Notes: generated from the sequence alone by a model not told the origin. A stretch of DNA of 64,000 nucleotides from Casuarina equisetifolia (GCA_028551475.1 CM052356.1:444001-508000); one strand, 5' to 3'. Numbered from the stretch's first letter, positions 10,701 to 23,580 are shown. Made by a program: numbers and translations.

Positions 10701-12059
10701 AAATAAATTTCACTTGTATTAGGGCCACAACTTTAGCAAGTTGTAAGATTTTTTTGCCTTAATAATGATCTTGTCTTGTATGGCTAATTTCACATTCAAC
10801 ATATCTTCTATAAACGGGATCTCAATCAGGCTGGTAGGGTCCAAGCTGTTGCGTTTTTACAAGGAAAAGATGGATTTCGAGCCAAGGTTATGGAGAACAA
10901 CTTTGTGCTATTGTTAGAAGGCTAACTTCTTTTTTGATATTGGAATTGAAAGGTAAGTATGAATATATAAAATATATCATGCCAAGATATTTGAGATAGA
11001 AGAGACATTTTTTTTTCTTCAAAGTAAATCTTTGCCCTAAAGCATAAAAAAGTCACAAACGTCTAGTTTACCAGTGTTAAGGTGTTACACTTATATCTAA
11101 ACTTTAATATTATATTAAAAAATTTATTTTTTCCTTTTTCTTTTGAAGATGATAACAATGGAAAGAAGAATGATTCACATGTATATGCAAGACCACAATA
11201 TTAATTGAATGGAAGTTCATGAATTATTTAAGGTGTACATGCCTAAAGCTATATTATAAATCTATTTTTAAGATATCTTTTCAAAGTTTGACCCATAATT
11301 TTTTGTGAAGGTGTAAAACAAAAAGGCAAGTAGAACAAGAACCACTTAAGACTCCACAAATACAAACATTATACGAGTTTAGAGAAAGGGATATTAAAAC
11401 AATACATAGAGAAATTAGTAGAGAAAAACCCACAAAAAGAAATGTACATTTATTTTTTCATTATGTGCAATAGTTCACCATGAGTACATCTTCCATTGGT
11501 GTTAACCATCAACAAGAAAGCATAGAAAATAAAGAAAATGGAAAAATTAAATCCTAAAACGTTATTTCAATTACACAACCAACAATAGGAGTTGCCTAAA
11601 ATGTAAGATTAGTATCACGAAACTACATTATGCGACTTGGAAGAAACAAGGCTCAAAAGCGAATACGAAGGATTGCATTTGAATGAAGCTCAATTGGGCT
11701 CAAGCAAAACTCCTTTGAGGTCTAAGTTCCATAGGAAAGTTGTCTTTGAATGGAATTTGGCCGAAATTTGTATCAAGTCCAAGCATTTGAAATAGAATTT
11801 GAACCTATTGAAAGTAAAAATTTCGTTCACAGTAGTATTCAAGCGGGCTCCCAAACCGCACACTTATTCAAAGCATTAGTTTGAATTCAATCAGATGATT
11901 TGAGAGGCATGCTGTTATGCTTGAAAATGATTTTATATTGCAAAACATATTAAAAATATTTTTTTATTTAAGATATTTCTTGAAAACCAGAAAAGAAGTG
12001 TTGAACCTTTTGAATGCCGAGATTCATAAGTGCCTGTTATCTTCTTTCTTTTCTAAAGT
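10701..12059. other. Intergenic, no recognised gene
   Basis: AT-rich. The block around 11430-11560 is a diverged copy of sequence near 4600-4700. Open frames here are short and without recognisable content. It lies within the 4.7 kb that is missing from the duplicated copy at 42-48 kb. Confidence 0.4.
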
Positions 12060-12300
12060 GAGTAGGCCATTATACAGATCTAACAACCTCCACATAAATC
12101 GATAGTTTTTTAGTTGGTCTACATACATATGAAGACCTTTATAGTGGTCATCATGTAGATTTGACTACAACCTAGGATCAGCTAAAGTTCTGGCACTCAT
12201 CGATATGCGCATTACGTGAGGTTATCACAAAAATCTAATTACTATATAGCAGCCTTTAGACCTATATCTAACATTGATTTCAAATTTTTAATTTCAAAAT
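12060..12300 (+). repeat. Downstream non-coding repeat, copy 2 of 3
   Basis: Diverged copy of 10060-10300 (shared ATAGTTTTTTAGTTGGTCT and CGATATGCGCATTACGTGAG). Here no receptor 3' end sits directly upstream, so this may mark a deleted gene. Confidence 0.6.
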
Positions 12301-13669
12301 GGCACAATTGTGCCATTTAAATTCAAAGTCTTTTACTATTGTGGTCTTACTTTATTCCTCCAAATAAATGTGCTGACTGCATCATCAACAACCCAGTTGT
12401 TAAACAAAAGAAAAAAAAATGATATAGAGTTAAACTTTATTATCTTTAAAGATGATGGCGATAGAGGTAGGTAGATAGAAATCAACATATAAAAAGTTAA
12501 TGGACAAAGAATTAAATAAACAAAAATATAAACATAAAACTTCCTCCATATGAAAATAAGTGTAGAATTGGAAAACTAAAAATCTAAATTGAAACTGAAC
12601 ACAAGCACAAAAATTTCTCCAGTCCATACCCAACTTCCTTTCCCAATGATTTTTCTCTTTTTGTTTCTTTTTATTGCTTTGTCTCTACTGTTAATATACA
12701 AGTAAAGAATAGTGATATATTTACATCTTTTTGGACTATTTTTTAGATGCAAATAGTGCCACAAGTTTGGATTTGTCCAAATGAATATATGTTTTACAAG
12801 GGAGTAAAGCTCTTGGACAAATAAAAATTCTTTCTAAAAAAATCCTTTTGAATGCTAATGCATAAAGAAGAACATGTATTGTTACTATGCAATAAGACTA
12901 AAAAGATGGATTATAAAAATAGAAAAATATTTAATCATTAGAGAATGAAACAGTTTTATTAATAATTATTAAAATATTAAAATATTTTAAGAGAAAAGGC
13001 ATAAACCCTAATTTAAAGCCAATTTTAGAGTAGGAATGAACATCTTTAATTTAAACAAATTCCTAGTATATGTCTTAGCAATATAGGACATCCTATATCA
13101 CTAACAACAAACTTGAGATCATGACCTACATTTTTAAAAATATCTTTGGGAGAAATATCGTCTTTTTCTTTTCCAAAATACTCTTGAGGGTCATTGAATA
13201 CTGTTTTTCTTCTCTCAATCTGTCACTTCTTTCTGTTGATAAGCACAGCAAGACTCCAAGTCTGAGGTTGATAGCCTGCGTTTCCAGGAAAAATTGCAAA
13301 AGCACTGCCATTGCTTTCCACCTCTCCATATAATTTCAGCACTTTCATATTGTAATGTTAAGATCAGGTTTCAGAAAAGGACTACTGATATCAATCACCG
13401 ATTGATGAGGTAGCTAAAGGTTTTTTAAGTCAAGTCTAAGTCATCCCTAGCAGAATGACAGTGGTGGTCCCTGGCCTTAGAATTGTTTCCGATTTCTGTC
13501 ACGCACCAAGTTCCCATCATTTGAGGTTGCTCCCTCTGACAATAATGTTTGGAAAGTAATTGTTCTTTTAACGTCAAAGAAAAATTGCAACTGCTCCTTT
13601 AACATTACATTAGTTTCAGGAATCTTGACCTACTTTTGCTTTTGCTTTTCAAAGTCCAGCATTTTTTCC

Positions 13670-13975
13670 ACAAACATTTTCTTTAACAAAGGTTCATGAA
13701 GGACCATAGCTGGTCATTTTTCTTCTTTTGTAATTTCGTGCAAGACTTCAAAATTTAGGTCAATGGCCCTTCTTGTCAGGGAAAATTTGCAGCAAGGAAC
13801 CTCTTAGGATTTTCTCCACATAAACACAGGAAGAACTGGAAATCAATGACAAACACTCAATCTTAAAGATCCAAGAGCGAAGAGTCCTATTTAAACCTTA
13901 AACAACTCTGTAAAAAGCCAGTCTCTTGCTCTGTTCCTGACCAGAGATCACCTGCACCTGTTAAAAGACGATCTC
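13670..13975 (+). pseudogene. Promoter and 5' end relic of an HSL3-like gene
   Basis: Positions 13670-13830 match the tandem upstream modules of the pseudokinase gene (37827-38305), with TCATTTTTCTTCTTTT and AAATTTAGGTCAATGG. Positions 13850-13965 match, with heavy decay, the start of the receptor ectodomain: NSQLN, LKQHW and the C-W-PE-C motif read from CTGTTCCTGACCAGAGATC. Stops and frameshifts make it non-coding. The duplicate is at 45725-46020. Confidence 0.6.
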
Positions 13976-14579
13976 ACAGTTCGTTTACAATTCTGAATTT
14001 TGGTTTTACAGATACTGGTTCTCCTTGGTATTTAGTTTGAAGTGAATGTAGGTACCATGATGAAGTTCCTTCATTTTCAGAACCATTTCACGACTTCATC
14101 TCAGGTTGGGAGTAGATTTACCATGGATATGCTTCAAAATCTGATCACTAATTTTGTTAATACACAACATATTGTTGATGTTAAGAAAGAGTCAGTCCTA
14201 CATTAAAACGAAGACTCAAATATTTGCTCCTTATAAGGTGTGGGTTATTTTTTATTACTGTTCATGAGTTTTGATAGGCAGAAGTTTATTCTTACAAGGT
14301 ATCAAAGCCAAATCACTTTGTTATTAATGATAGTGGACTAGGCTCTTCTCACAGGAAACCCAAAAAATGTTGGACTGCGGGCGAGTGTTAAGAGAGAGAT
14401 TGTTAACTGCTGGTAATTACATACCTATCTGTTTAGTTGTCAAGAATAGGCTGTGCACTCTAGGTGACAAGAAAGAGCAGAAATGTTATGATGCATTGAT
14501 GTTGTGGGCTTCCATGTGGCATTTTATTCTCGGAGAACCGAAGGCTGTGAAAGTCCAGCCTATTCCTTTTTTTTAGATG

Positions 14580-15640
14580 TGAAAGTCTAGCCCATACTCA
14601 AGTCACCTAACCGAGCTTTAGACGATTTTGGATAGTTTGAGGCCGAAAAGTCTCCTTAAGCTCGTTGGACCATTTGAAGGCCCGCCTTACTGTAAATGGG
14701 TTCCATTCCATCAAAAACCAAGAATTGATTATCTGGAAACTTATAACTCAATAATCAAGCCTACAACTATTTGCATCGTGCTGTCTCTTGTTGTTGTCCA
14801 AAACTGTTGAGTCAATATGATATTGACAACGCTTTTTTTAACATAGATTCCTAATTGAGCTTGTCATAAGCTCGTCTAAATATCTTGGGTCTTGGAGGAA
14901 AAGAAAAAAAGGTTTGAATGAAGATGGGTTGAATTTAAGTAAAAACTTGGCAGTTAAGATTCATTCAAAAACACATATGTAGTAGCCTTACCTAAACTTG
15001 CTCACTCAACCGACGCACAAAAGAAGTGAGTATTCATTATCCATTATTATTATTTCAATACAAGAAACACAACTTGTTGACAAAATACTATTTTATGTTC
15101 ATAAGGGCTTACCTAGTTTTATTGACAGCAAAGCATTAGTACACAATTTCCCAATCCTTCACAGAAGCAATGTGTTACGCTATCACTATTGGAAAATACC
15201 GAAAATAGTGTAGATTCTTTACTAGTTACATCATCTTGGAATCAGTATTTTCACACCCACTCTCTTGCATTGTGATAATTTGTTTGCTCTTCATCTCAAC
15301 ACTAAACTTGTATTTCATATTGGCTCCAAACACCTAGATATATTATTATTTTGCATGAAAAAAGGCGGTGCAATGAACTCTTGAAAGTAAATTATCATTT
15401 TGTGTGAGAAAAGGAGTGCAACAAACTCTTGTCACAAGAACAAACATATATTGTGATGAGGGTTTCTAACAACACCTTGTTTTGCACAAAATAAAAATCT
15501 ACTTCTAAGTGTTTGAAACTACTATGAAGTACATGTATGGTTGTCAGATGAAGAGCAAGCAAATTATCGTAATACAAAAAAAAAAGAATAAAAATACAAA
15601 CTCCAAGATGATGCAACCAATAAAAATTTATATTGTTTCA
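14580..15640 (+). repeat. Low-copy non-coding repeat family, copy 1
   Basis: Recurs at 36780-37430, 46500-47640 and in part at 60210-60560. Landmarks are GATTTTGGATAGTTTGAGGCC, GACCATTTGAAGGCCCGCC and CTATCTCTTGTTGTTG-like sequence. No protein recognised in either strand. Copies lie beside receptor-gene or lipid-transfer-gene remnants, so the family travels with the cluster. Confidence 0.55.
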
Positions 15641-15910
15641 GCTTAGAAACGGGCTGTGAGTTTTAAGGGATTTACGTCGGATGAAGATGGAGTAAAACAA
15701 GGTGTTCTTATAGGGAGTTGTTCTTCATGTGGTAAAGGTTTGTTTGGTCACCATACTTGGATCCTGCTCTTCCCTGCTTGGCGAAGGGTGAGTCGATGCA
15801 TGTAGGACATGCGACTGGGGGGCACCGTGTTTGACTCCTAACTTATGGTAGCGTGGTGACTTGCCAAGCTTATTGGTAGGCAACTAGCCATGTGGCTTTC
15901 TATCGCTCGA

Positions 15911-17208
15911 TGTTCGGTGAATTTTAAATGCAAGTGAATATGTCGAACAAGTAATATAATGATAAGAAAAGTATCGTTCCACAGAGATTGATGATTACTA
16001 TGCCAACTAATTACTAACGGTGAACAACTCCTAGAATTTATCTAACAAATCCAAATTGATAGAGAATAAACTAATCAACTAAATTTAATAAAACTAAATA
16101 CACAAAATATGTTAGAGTGTCCAATTTCACCATAACTATGAGGTACTAATGTAGATTATGTATGCTTGCAAGAGGAATAATATCTATGTGATGGCGAAAC
16201 TTTCTAATTTATTTACTATCCTATGTCTAGGTATAGCAAACCTACTTAGTTCATTAATTCACTATATTTCTATATGTGAATTGAAACAAACCAAATGCAT
16301 TAGAATCTATGAACATTCCCAGTTTACAATAAATCTTTCGATTATCTTATCACCAAAAGCCACACAAACAACATGATATATGTCTATCCATATTTAATTC
16401 ATAGTTATATATTATAAGAAGCAATTGCATATTATTACCTCTTAGTCTCAAACATGCACATCAAATCATTTAAGTGGTGGCCAATCACTTAAAAGCATTA
16501 AGCATAATAATATATAACTCACATAAATAAAATATCTTGCAAAACATAATAATCATAAGATTCATACCATCATAATTAGGTTACATCGTAGCTCTAACAA
16601 AAATAAACTAAAGCATAAAGAAATAATGAGGAAGAATAATAATAGGGAATAAAGAAGGCATCTTGAATCCAAGAACAAGAAGTCTGTCACCCTTTGTGTT
16701 TTCTCTTCAAGAAAATCTTGAATTCTTGGCCTCTTTCTTGAGTTGTGCTCAATTTCCTCCTCTCTCTTTCTTTTGCCTCTTCTCTTCTCTTAAATAGGGT
16801 TTAGGTTTAGACCTACTCTTATCCTAGTAGAATTGGGTCTTAGAGATCTAAAACAATTGGGTTTTGAAAGCTTAATTTAATTAGGTTTTGAACTCCTAAT
16901 TTAATTAGGCTTTGAACTCCTAATATGATTAGGTTTTCTAATTATTTAGAAAACCCAATAACAATAAAATCTAATAACAATCATTCAAAGCCCAAGCCCA
17001 TCTTGACTCTCTTGATCATGATATTACGATTTTGTCACACAATAAGCATCAAGCTCTCCATGTTCATCTTTTTTCTCCTTGTCTTCTTGTGCTACATAAA
17101 AAAGATAAATTTAAGTAAATAAAGAGGAGTTCAAATGTTTTCTCACAATTATTAAAGTTATTTATTGCCTAAAATAGGTAAAATAACTTTATAAAAATAG
17201 AGTTATCA
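15911..17208. mobile_element. Solo LTR of a retrotransposon (1298 bp)
   Basis: The element begins TGTTCGGTG and ends AGTTATCA (TG...CA) and is flanked on both sides by CTCGA (15906-15910 and 17209-17213), a perfect 5-bp target duplication. The paralogous empty sites at about 47925 and 56600 lack it. It holds no gag-pol, so it is a solo LTR left by LTR-LTR recombination. The superfamily cannot be fixed without internal sequence. The open frames at 16158 and 16925 within it are not genes. Confidence 0.8.
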
Positions 17209-17246
17209 CTCGACACATCTTTCATTGCAACAACTAAATTTGAAGA

Positions 17247-17489
17247 TGTTGAGTTTATATTTGGGTTGTATAAATGGCCTAATGTCCTTTTCTTTTAGGT
17301 GTCGGGTTTAGGCCTGTCTAACCCAACCCAAGGGCATGATGTGTTTGTGCGTCATGTCTTCAACCTATTTCTATTAGAATAGGTTGATTTTTTTCTCTTT
17401 AATCAAGTTAATCCAATTTCAGAGAGTAGAGAGCTTTTTGATTCTGTCTTTGATTTCGGCATTCTTAAAGGTTTTTCCTATTTCTTAGA
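17247..17489 (+). repeat. 5' LTR of the copia element
   Basis: Begins TGTTGAG and ends CTTAGA. The 3' copy has the same ends. Ending in GA rather than CA is unusual but is fixed by the adjacent primer-binding site and by the GAAGA duplication. Confidence 0.85.
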
Positions 17490-17502
17490 TGGTACTAAAG
17501 CC
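17490..17502 (+). other. Primer-binding site of the copia element
   Basis: TGGTACTAAAGCC directly after the 5' LTR is a degraded form of TGGTATCAGAGCC, the plant copia site complementary to the 3' end of initiator tRNA-Met. Confidence 0.7.
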
Positions 17503-17744
17503 TTCCTAAGGAATCCATTTTCGTTTTGGTAAGCTTTTCTCTCTTTTTTCATCCTTTTTTGTTCTCTACTCCGTTTAGAGACAAAATAGGATTTTTTTTA
17601 GTCTTGATTACTTGATTTAAAGCCGATTTGCCTTCAAATCATCTTCTTTTTGGTATTGTTTGGCCGATTTTCATCAATTTCTGTTATTTTTTGGTCTTTT
17701 CCCTTTTATGCTGCGACCATTGACGGAATCGCAGCTGCGGCTCA

Positions 17745-18150
17745 AAATGGCGCATTTTGTCTAGGGTTAGGGTTTTCCTACCTAAACGCATCGTCTTGGC
17801 CTAGGGTTAGGGCTTCTTAAGTTAATTTCCAAATGCACCGTTTTGTCCCTTCAAAATGGCACGTTTTCTCTTTGGATTAAGGTTTCTCTATCCAGCTCCT
17901 AAATGCACCATTTCACTAAATGGTTAAACGGTGCGTTTTGATTTAGGGTTAGAGTTTCTTCGCCCTCTCCTAAAATGCACTGTTTTACTAACAGTTAAGC
18001 GCACTGTTTTGTTTTAGGGTTAGGGTTTCTCCGCCCTTTCCTCAACACACCATTTTATTCAACAGTTAAATGGTGCGTTTTGTCTAAAGTTAGGGTTTTC
18101 CTTACCTACACGCACCATTTTGTCGCCCTATCTTTGTGCGCCATTTTTGG
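17745..18150 (+). repeat. Degenerate tandem repeat in the copia leader
   Basis: About six units of 65-80 bp. Each pairs a variant of TTTAGGGTTAGGGTTT with a variant of AAATGCACCGTTTTG. It lies between the 5' LTR and gag, where copia leaders are usually short. The TTAGGGTTT core equals the reverse complement of the plant telo-box. Confidence 0.6.
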
Positions 18151-18944
18151 CTAGTTCCCGAGTGCATCGTTTCATTAAATGGTTTCAACGCCACATTTTG
18201 ATCTGGTTCGGACTCGGATTTGGGTAACATATTTAGGCTTCTTACCTCGAATCCCTACTCGGATTGGTGACTTGAGTCCTTTTGCACACCGTTTTAACGT
18301 CATCTTAGAGTGCACCGTTTCATCACACGGAGTGCACCGTTTTATTACACGGTTTAAACGCAACGTTTTATCTAGTTCGGGCTCCTCGTTGGGTCATGAA
18401 TTTGGATCCATACCTGGTTTAGAGACCTAGGTTACATATTCTTGGCTGTTGCTCATCATTGTTGTCGCTGTTTTGGCCAGTTTCACTACCGCCACCATCA
18501 TTGTTTCTTAGCCGTTGCCTTTCACCGCCGCCTTCGGCCATCTACCACCGTTTACAGCTGCTTTCGCTGCGGTTTCTCTTTGACTGCCGCTTTCCACTGC
18601 CACCGCCATCGTCGTTTCAATCAATTTTCACCGTTGTTTTTGTCGCATCTTCTTGGCCGCCACTCTTCGCCATCATTGTTGGTTGTTTGCCATCATTTAT
18701 GGCCATTTTTTGCCACTTTTTGGCTGTTGCCACCACTGCCAAAAATTGTTTTTGGCCATTTTCACTACCATTTGCCCCACGGCACATTTTTGCAGCCATG
18801 AGCTCCTAAACTAAGACTTCCAGGCCTAGAAATTCAGCTAAAACACCGGATCCACTTCACTTTGCTACCAATGATGTTTCTACCACCATTTTGGTTCTCC
18901 AACTTCGCACAGGATCCTTGGATTACTTCCCTTAGCGGCGCTAG

Positions 18945-19773
18945 ATGCTCATCGCCTTTGGCTTTAGGGATAAAGTTACTTTCTTGAATGGCAAGTTGCC
19001 CAAGCTTGCTGATGATGACCCCCGGGCCACTCTTTGGGATAAATGCAACCTGATTGTGCTATCTTGGTTGATGCACTCGTCTTCACCTGAGATTGGAAAT
19101 TTAATTTCTATGAAACATACTGCTAATGTTGCTTGGAAGATGTTAGAGACTCGTTATTTTAAAATTATGGGGACTCATCGTTATGATCTAGAACAATGAA
19201 TTGGCGAAGTCAAGCAATAATCAGATGAACCTATCGCAACATATTTTTCTCGACTTAGTGATCTTTGGGCTGAACTGGATAAGTGTCTCTCGACCATTAA
19301 ATGCAAGTGAACAAAATGCACTTGCGATTTTCTGGCATTACTAACAGCCGAGAGAATCTGGATGAGTCATTCACTTTCTTTTGGGTCTTTTGCCCGTCTA
19401 TACTACTATACACAGTAACATCACTTCTCGTACCACTATGCCATCTCTAGATGAGGTTTTTCTATTAATCATTGATGAAGAACATCAACATAGCTTGCAC
19501 GTTGATAATGCCAAACCTGACTTATCTGCATTCACTATACAAACTCCTATATCACTTGGAGAGGGGTTTGGAACTAGTTGGCGTGATAATTGTTCTTCTA
19601 CGGCTGGTAATTCACGATCTTCCTTTGGTGTTGGATCTGGCCAAGAGGAGTCTAATTCATTTTTTTGTGATCACTGTCAACGATCAGGTTATACCAAGGA
19701 CAGATGTTATCAGTTGGTTGGATATCCTAATTGTCCTAGAAATCAGAAGAAGAAAGGCGGGAACAATAGTTAA
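18945..19773 (+). pseudogene. Copia gag relic
   Basis: Frames at 18945-19199 and 19381-19773 carry a UBN2-type gag reading (PRATLWDKCN, then VAWKMLETRY). A zinc knuckle CDHCQRSGYTKDRC follows, in which the conserved His of CX2CX4HX4C is Tyr. A stop (19197-19199) and a frameshift separate the halves. The upstream GC-richer segment (18430-18800) has open frames of low-complexity His/Pro/Leu type that I do not count as protein. Confidence 0.75.
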
Positions 19774-19929
19774 ACACATGTAGTGAGTGTTGATTCAGGA
19801 TAATAATCCTCACTTGTTGTGAGTAATATTACCCTAGTGTAGTAAGTTACTTCTTTTGGCCAAAATCTCACACTTGAGCAGTATCAGCAAGTGGTTTAGC
19901 TCCTTAGCCGCTTTAGGCCTACTGAGCCA

Positions 19930-20226
19930 ATGGCAAACTTTGCAAGTATTGGTTCTTCCTTACAAACTTTGTCTTTATCTGATTGGTTAATTGACTTAGG
20001 GGCCAAAGACCACATTACGTGTGACCTCTCATGCATGGATAACATTAGGTCCTACACATCCAACCTTATTTGGATTAAACTACTTGATAATAGTAGTGTG
20101 GCAGTCACCCACATTGGGACTGTTCGTATTTCTCCTTCTATCATACTCTATGACGTTTTATATGTGCCTATCTTTAAATGTAAGCTTTTGTCTGTTGACA
20201 AATTTACTTTTGATAGTTCTTGTTAG
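19930..20226 (+). pseudogene. Copia protease relic
   Basis: The aspartic-protease motif appears as WLIDLGAKDHIT. The family form is W-DSGA-DH, so the catalytic D-S/T-G has become D-L-G. The frame stops at 20226. Confidence 0.7.
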
Positions 20227-20265
20227 GTCACTTTTTACCCCCATTTTTGTTTCTTCCAAGACCGT

Positions 20266-21650
20266 ATGACTAGGATGGTACTGGGATTGGGTAGGGCTGA
20301 ACGTTGTCTATATCATTTGGTGTCTCCAACGGCTGCTATAGCAAAAATTTTTTCTCTACTTGTTAAATCTTTTGAAATTAATGCTCCTAAGAGAGCTAAT
20401 GTTTGTAGTAATACTATGTTTAAGAACAATATTTTGAGTAATAAACAAATGCTATGGCATTGCCGATTTGGTCATTCTTCTTGTTATGCCTCTCTTAATG
20501 TTTTTTGTTCGGTTTGTCCTTTAGTAAAACATACATGTCTTCCTTTTGCTTCTCACACTTCTAACACAGAGTCTATCTTTGAGTTGGTTCATATTGACAT
20601 ATAGGGTTCACATAATGACTCTAATCATGATGGTTTGCGTTATTTTTTTACCATTGTTAATGATTTCTCATGTGATACTTGGGTGTATCTCATGAGATTA
20701 AGAGTCAAGCTTTGCATTTTTTGCATTCTTTCTTCCTCATGGTAGAAACTCAATTTCACATTTGCATTCATAGGTTATGCTCTGACAATGGGTCAAAATT
20801 TTTTAGCCATCAGTGTTTCTTTTACCTCTAACTTTGTAGAGTTCACTATGAAAGCTCATGTGTCCAGACACTTCAACAAAATGGGATAGTCAAACATAAA
20901 CATCGACACATCCTCGATGTTGCGCGTGCCTTATGTTTTCAAGTTGACATTCTTGATCGTTTTTGGGGAGAATGTGTCATGACTATTACTCATATTGTCA
21001 ATCGTCTTCTTTCCTCGGTCATCGATGGGAAAACCCTTCTTTACATTCTCTTTGGTAAAGCACCATGTGTCTCACACCTCAGGGTTTTGGGTGTTTATGT
21101 TATGTTATAGTCATTCCGAGTGGAGACAAATTTGCACCCCATGCTCGCCCTTGCATTTTCATGGGATACTCTTTTTCACGGAAGGGCTATTGTGTTTTGA
21201 CCTTACCACATGCACCTTTTCTATAGCCCATGATGTCATGTTTCATGAGTTAGTTTTTTCCTTTGCTCAGTGTCAGTCACTCTTATCTATCCCTTCACCT
21301 AATATTGACTATTCTTTTGTCGCTCTGGATCTTAATCCCTATATTGTTTTGTGCGACACCAATTCTCCTTTTTCTCCAACACCTGTTATTGCACCTTTGA
21401 ATTCATCCACTATGAATCCTCCTCTTGTGACACCACCCACTGTGGCATCACCCATCACAGCGTCGCCTACTCCGACGTCACCCACTATGGTGATGCCCAC
21501 TGTGGTGTCAAATCCTGTAGACTCCTTTTTTCTAGTGTTGCTTGTCATTCTATTTCACCTATCTGACATTTTCAACGTGCATCCAAACCACCCTTTTGGA
21601 CCCAAGATTATCATTGTAACTCTGTAGTCTCCCTTCCTGGTGGATCTCGT
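20266..21650 (+). pseudogene. Copia integrase relic
   Basis: The pre-integrase zinc-binding region is recognisable as LWHCRFGHSS, followed by a C-X2-C pair (CSVCPLVKH). A stop at 20602 and further frameshifts break the catalytic core. The Thr/Pro-rich linker at about 21400-21500 is typical of the region between integrase and reverse transcriptase. Confidence 0.65.
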
Positions 21651-21653
21651 TCC

Positions 21654-22500
21654 ATGAGTCCTTGTGACATTCCATATTCCATTTCCCAATTTGTGACTTT
21701 TGGTAATCTATCTCTCACACATCGAGCATTTATTGCTTCCTTATCTGCCATTAGAGAACCACTTTACTATCATAAGGTTGTTAGGGATCCTAAGTGGGTG
21801 GATGTTATGTCTAGTGAACTTTATGCATTACAAGCAAATCATACGTGGCAGTTGGTCAACTTGCCCCAGGTCGGAAGCTGATTGAATGTAAGTGGGTTTA
21901 CAAGGGAAAATATGGTGTGGACAATTCCGTTAAGCATTATAAAGCTTAGCTTGTAGCCAAGGGCCTCACTTAGTGTTATAAGATTGATTATGAGGAGACT
22001 TTCTCTCTTGTGGCCAAGATGGTGACTGTCAGATGCATCATGGCCATGACCTCTATGTTTCATTGGTTGCTTTACCAGATAGATGTTATAATGTCTTCCT
22101 TCATGGTGATTTGCATGAGGAGGTATATATGTCTTTATCCTTGGGATTCAACATTCCTTCATAGGTTTGTTGAAAGTTTGTTGTCTTCTTAAGTCCATTT
22201 ATGGACTCAAGTAGGCATCTCGACAGTGGTATGCCAAGTTTACTTCTGCTCTTCTTGACATTGGTTTTAAGCAATCTTCTCATGATTACGCACTGTTTAC
22301 ACTTCGGTGTGGTTCTATCGTTGTTGTTGTTTTGCTTTACATTAAGGATATGCTTATCACTAGTAATAGTGAGGTGGCCATCGCTCATGTCAAGTCTCAT
22401 CTTAACTTTAAATTTCACATGAAAGATTTAGGACAAGCTAAATTTTTTCTTGGGATCGAAATTACTCGTTCAGCACGTGGCATTTGCCTTAGCTAGCGCA
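21654..22500 (+). pseudogene. Copia reverse transcriptase relic
   Basis: Recognisable blocks are PKWVDVMSSELYALQANHTW, KWVYKGKYG, DYEETFSLVAK and MKDLGQAKFFLGIEITRS. The catalytic YVDD box reads YIKD at 22338-22349, so the first catalytic Asp is Lys. Several stops interrupt the frame. The enzyme would be inactive. Confidence 0.8.
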
Positions 22501-22508
22501 AATACGTA

Positions 22509-23270
22509 TTGGAGTTAGTTTTTGAAGTTAGCCTCTCTGGTGTACACATATGTAAGATTCTCATGGGTAAGAATTTGAAGCTTACCTCTTTGGACTACGA
22601 TGCCAATTCTCCAATTCTGATTGATGATCCTTCCTTAGTTGACCCTACTCTGTATCAGCGAGTTCTTAGGCGATTGATTTATCTCACACATACTCGACCT
22701 GATATTAACTATTCGGTTCATATACTCAGTCAATTCATGCATTCTCCTAAAGTCTCTCATATGGATATGGCTCTGAAGGTTGTTAAGTACTTGAAGGGCA
22801 CTCCTGGCTTAGGGTTGTTCATGTCCTCCACCAAGGACTTTCAATTGACTGGTTTTCATGACTACGATTGGGCGGTTTGTCCCATGTCTTGCCGTTCTCT
22901 CACAGGTTTTTGCATCAAGCTGGAAAGTTCTTTGATCTTTTGGAAAAGCAAGAAACAAGCCATAATTTCTCGATCTTCATCTGAGGCTGAATATCATGTT
23001 ATGGCAATTGCTGTTTGTGAGATTGTTTGGTTATTTGGGCTTCTTGGTGACTTATAGGTGATTATACCTCGGCCTATCTTTTTATATTGTGACAATGAAG
23101 CTGGTATTCACATTGCCACCAATCCTATCTTTCATGAATGCATCAAACATATTGAGATTGATTGTCATTTCATCCATGAGAAGCAAAAGAGGGGTTTGAT
23201 TCAGACATGTAGCATTCGCACTCATGAGCAACTAACAAATCTATTAACTAAAGCTTTATGTAGTAGATAA
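22509..23270 (+). pseudogene. Copia RNase H relic
   Basis: The best-preserved part of the element: RRLIYLTHTRPDINYSVH, FWKSKKQAIISRSSSEAEY and LFLYCDN-like sequence with a CDNEAGIHIA motif. A single in-frame stop at 23055-23057 divides it, and the frame then runs to 23270. The LTR follows at 23335. Confidence 0.8.
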
Positions 23271-23334
23271 CATAATTATCTTCTTCGCAAGCTTGATATA
23301 TTTGATTTATACAAATCACTAGCTTGAAGGGGGA

Positions 23335-23580
23335 TGTTGAATTTATATTTAGGCCGTATAAATGGCCCAATGTCCTTTTCTTTTAGGTGCCGAGTTTGGG
23401 CCTGTCCAACTCAGCCCAAGGGCACGATGTGTTTATGTGTTACGTCTTCAACCTATTTCCATTAGAATAGGTTGATTTTTTTTTTTTCTCTTTAATCAAG
23501 TTAATCTAGTTTCATAGAGTAGAGAGCTTTTTGATTCTGTCTTCGATCTCGGCATTCTTAGAGGTTTTTTGTTTCTTAGA
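23335..23580 (+). repeat. 3' LTR of the copia element
   Basis: Preceded by the polypurine tract GAAGGGGGA (23326-23334) and followed by GAAGA, the same 5 bp as before the 5' LTR. Confidence 0.85.

Larger units (their letters stand above)
12591..15905 (+). repeat. Segmental duplication, copy A, middle arm
   Basis: Colinear with 44668-47930 but with frequent substitutions and small indels. In copy B its left edge is fused directly to the receptor gene at position 7889-equivalent. The homology continues beyond the transposon insertions to about 24915. Contents: AT-rich sequence, a promoter plus 5' gene relic (13670-13975) and a repeat block (14580-15640). Confidence 0.8.
17247..23580 (+). mobile_element. 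Ty1-copia LTR retrotransposon, degenerate
   Basis: Direct LTRs of 243 and 246 bp bound the element, and GAAGA target duplications flank it (17242-17246 and 23581-23585). A primer-binding site follows the 5' LTR and a purine tract precedes the 3' LTR. Domain order is gag, protease, integrase, reverse transcriptase, RNase H, which is the copia order. Every domain has stops or lost catalytic residues. LTRs differ at roughly 25 positions by eye, mostly transitions, so the insertion is old. Confidence 0.9.

Noticed and set aside
16158..17122. Open frames of 60-72 codons
   Set aside because: They lie inside the solo LTR and have no gag-pol or other protein signature.
18442..18809. Two overlapping open frames of about 118 codons rich in His, Pro, Leu and Phe
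   Set aside because: Low-complexity composition in the copia leader, open in more than one frame at once. No known gag motif.
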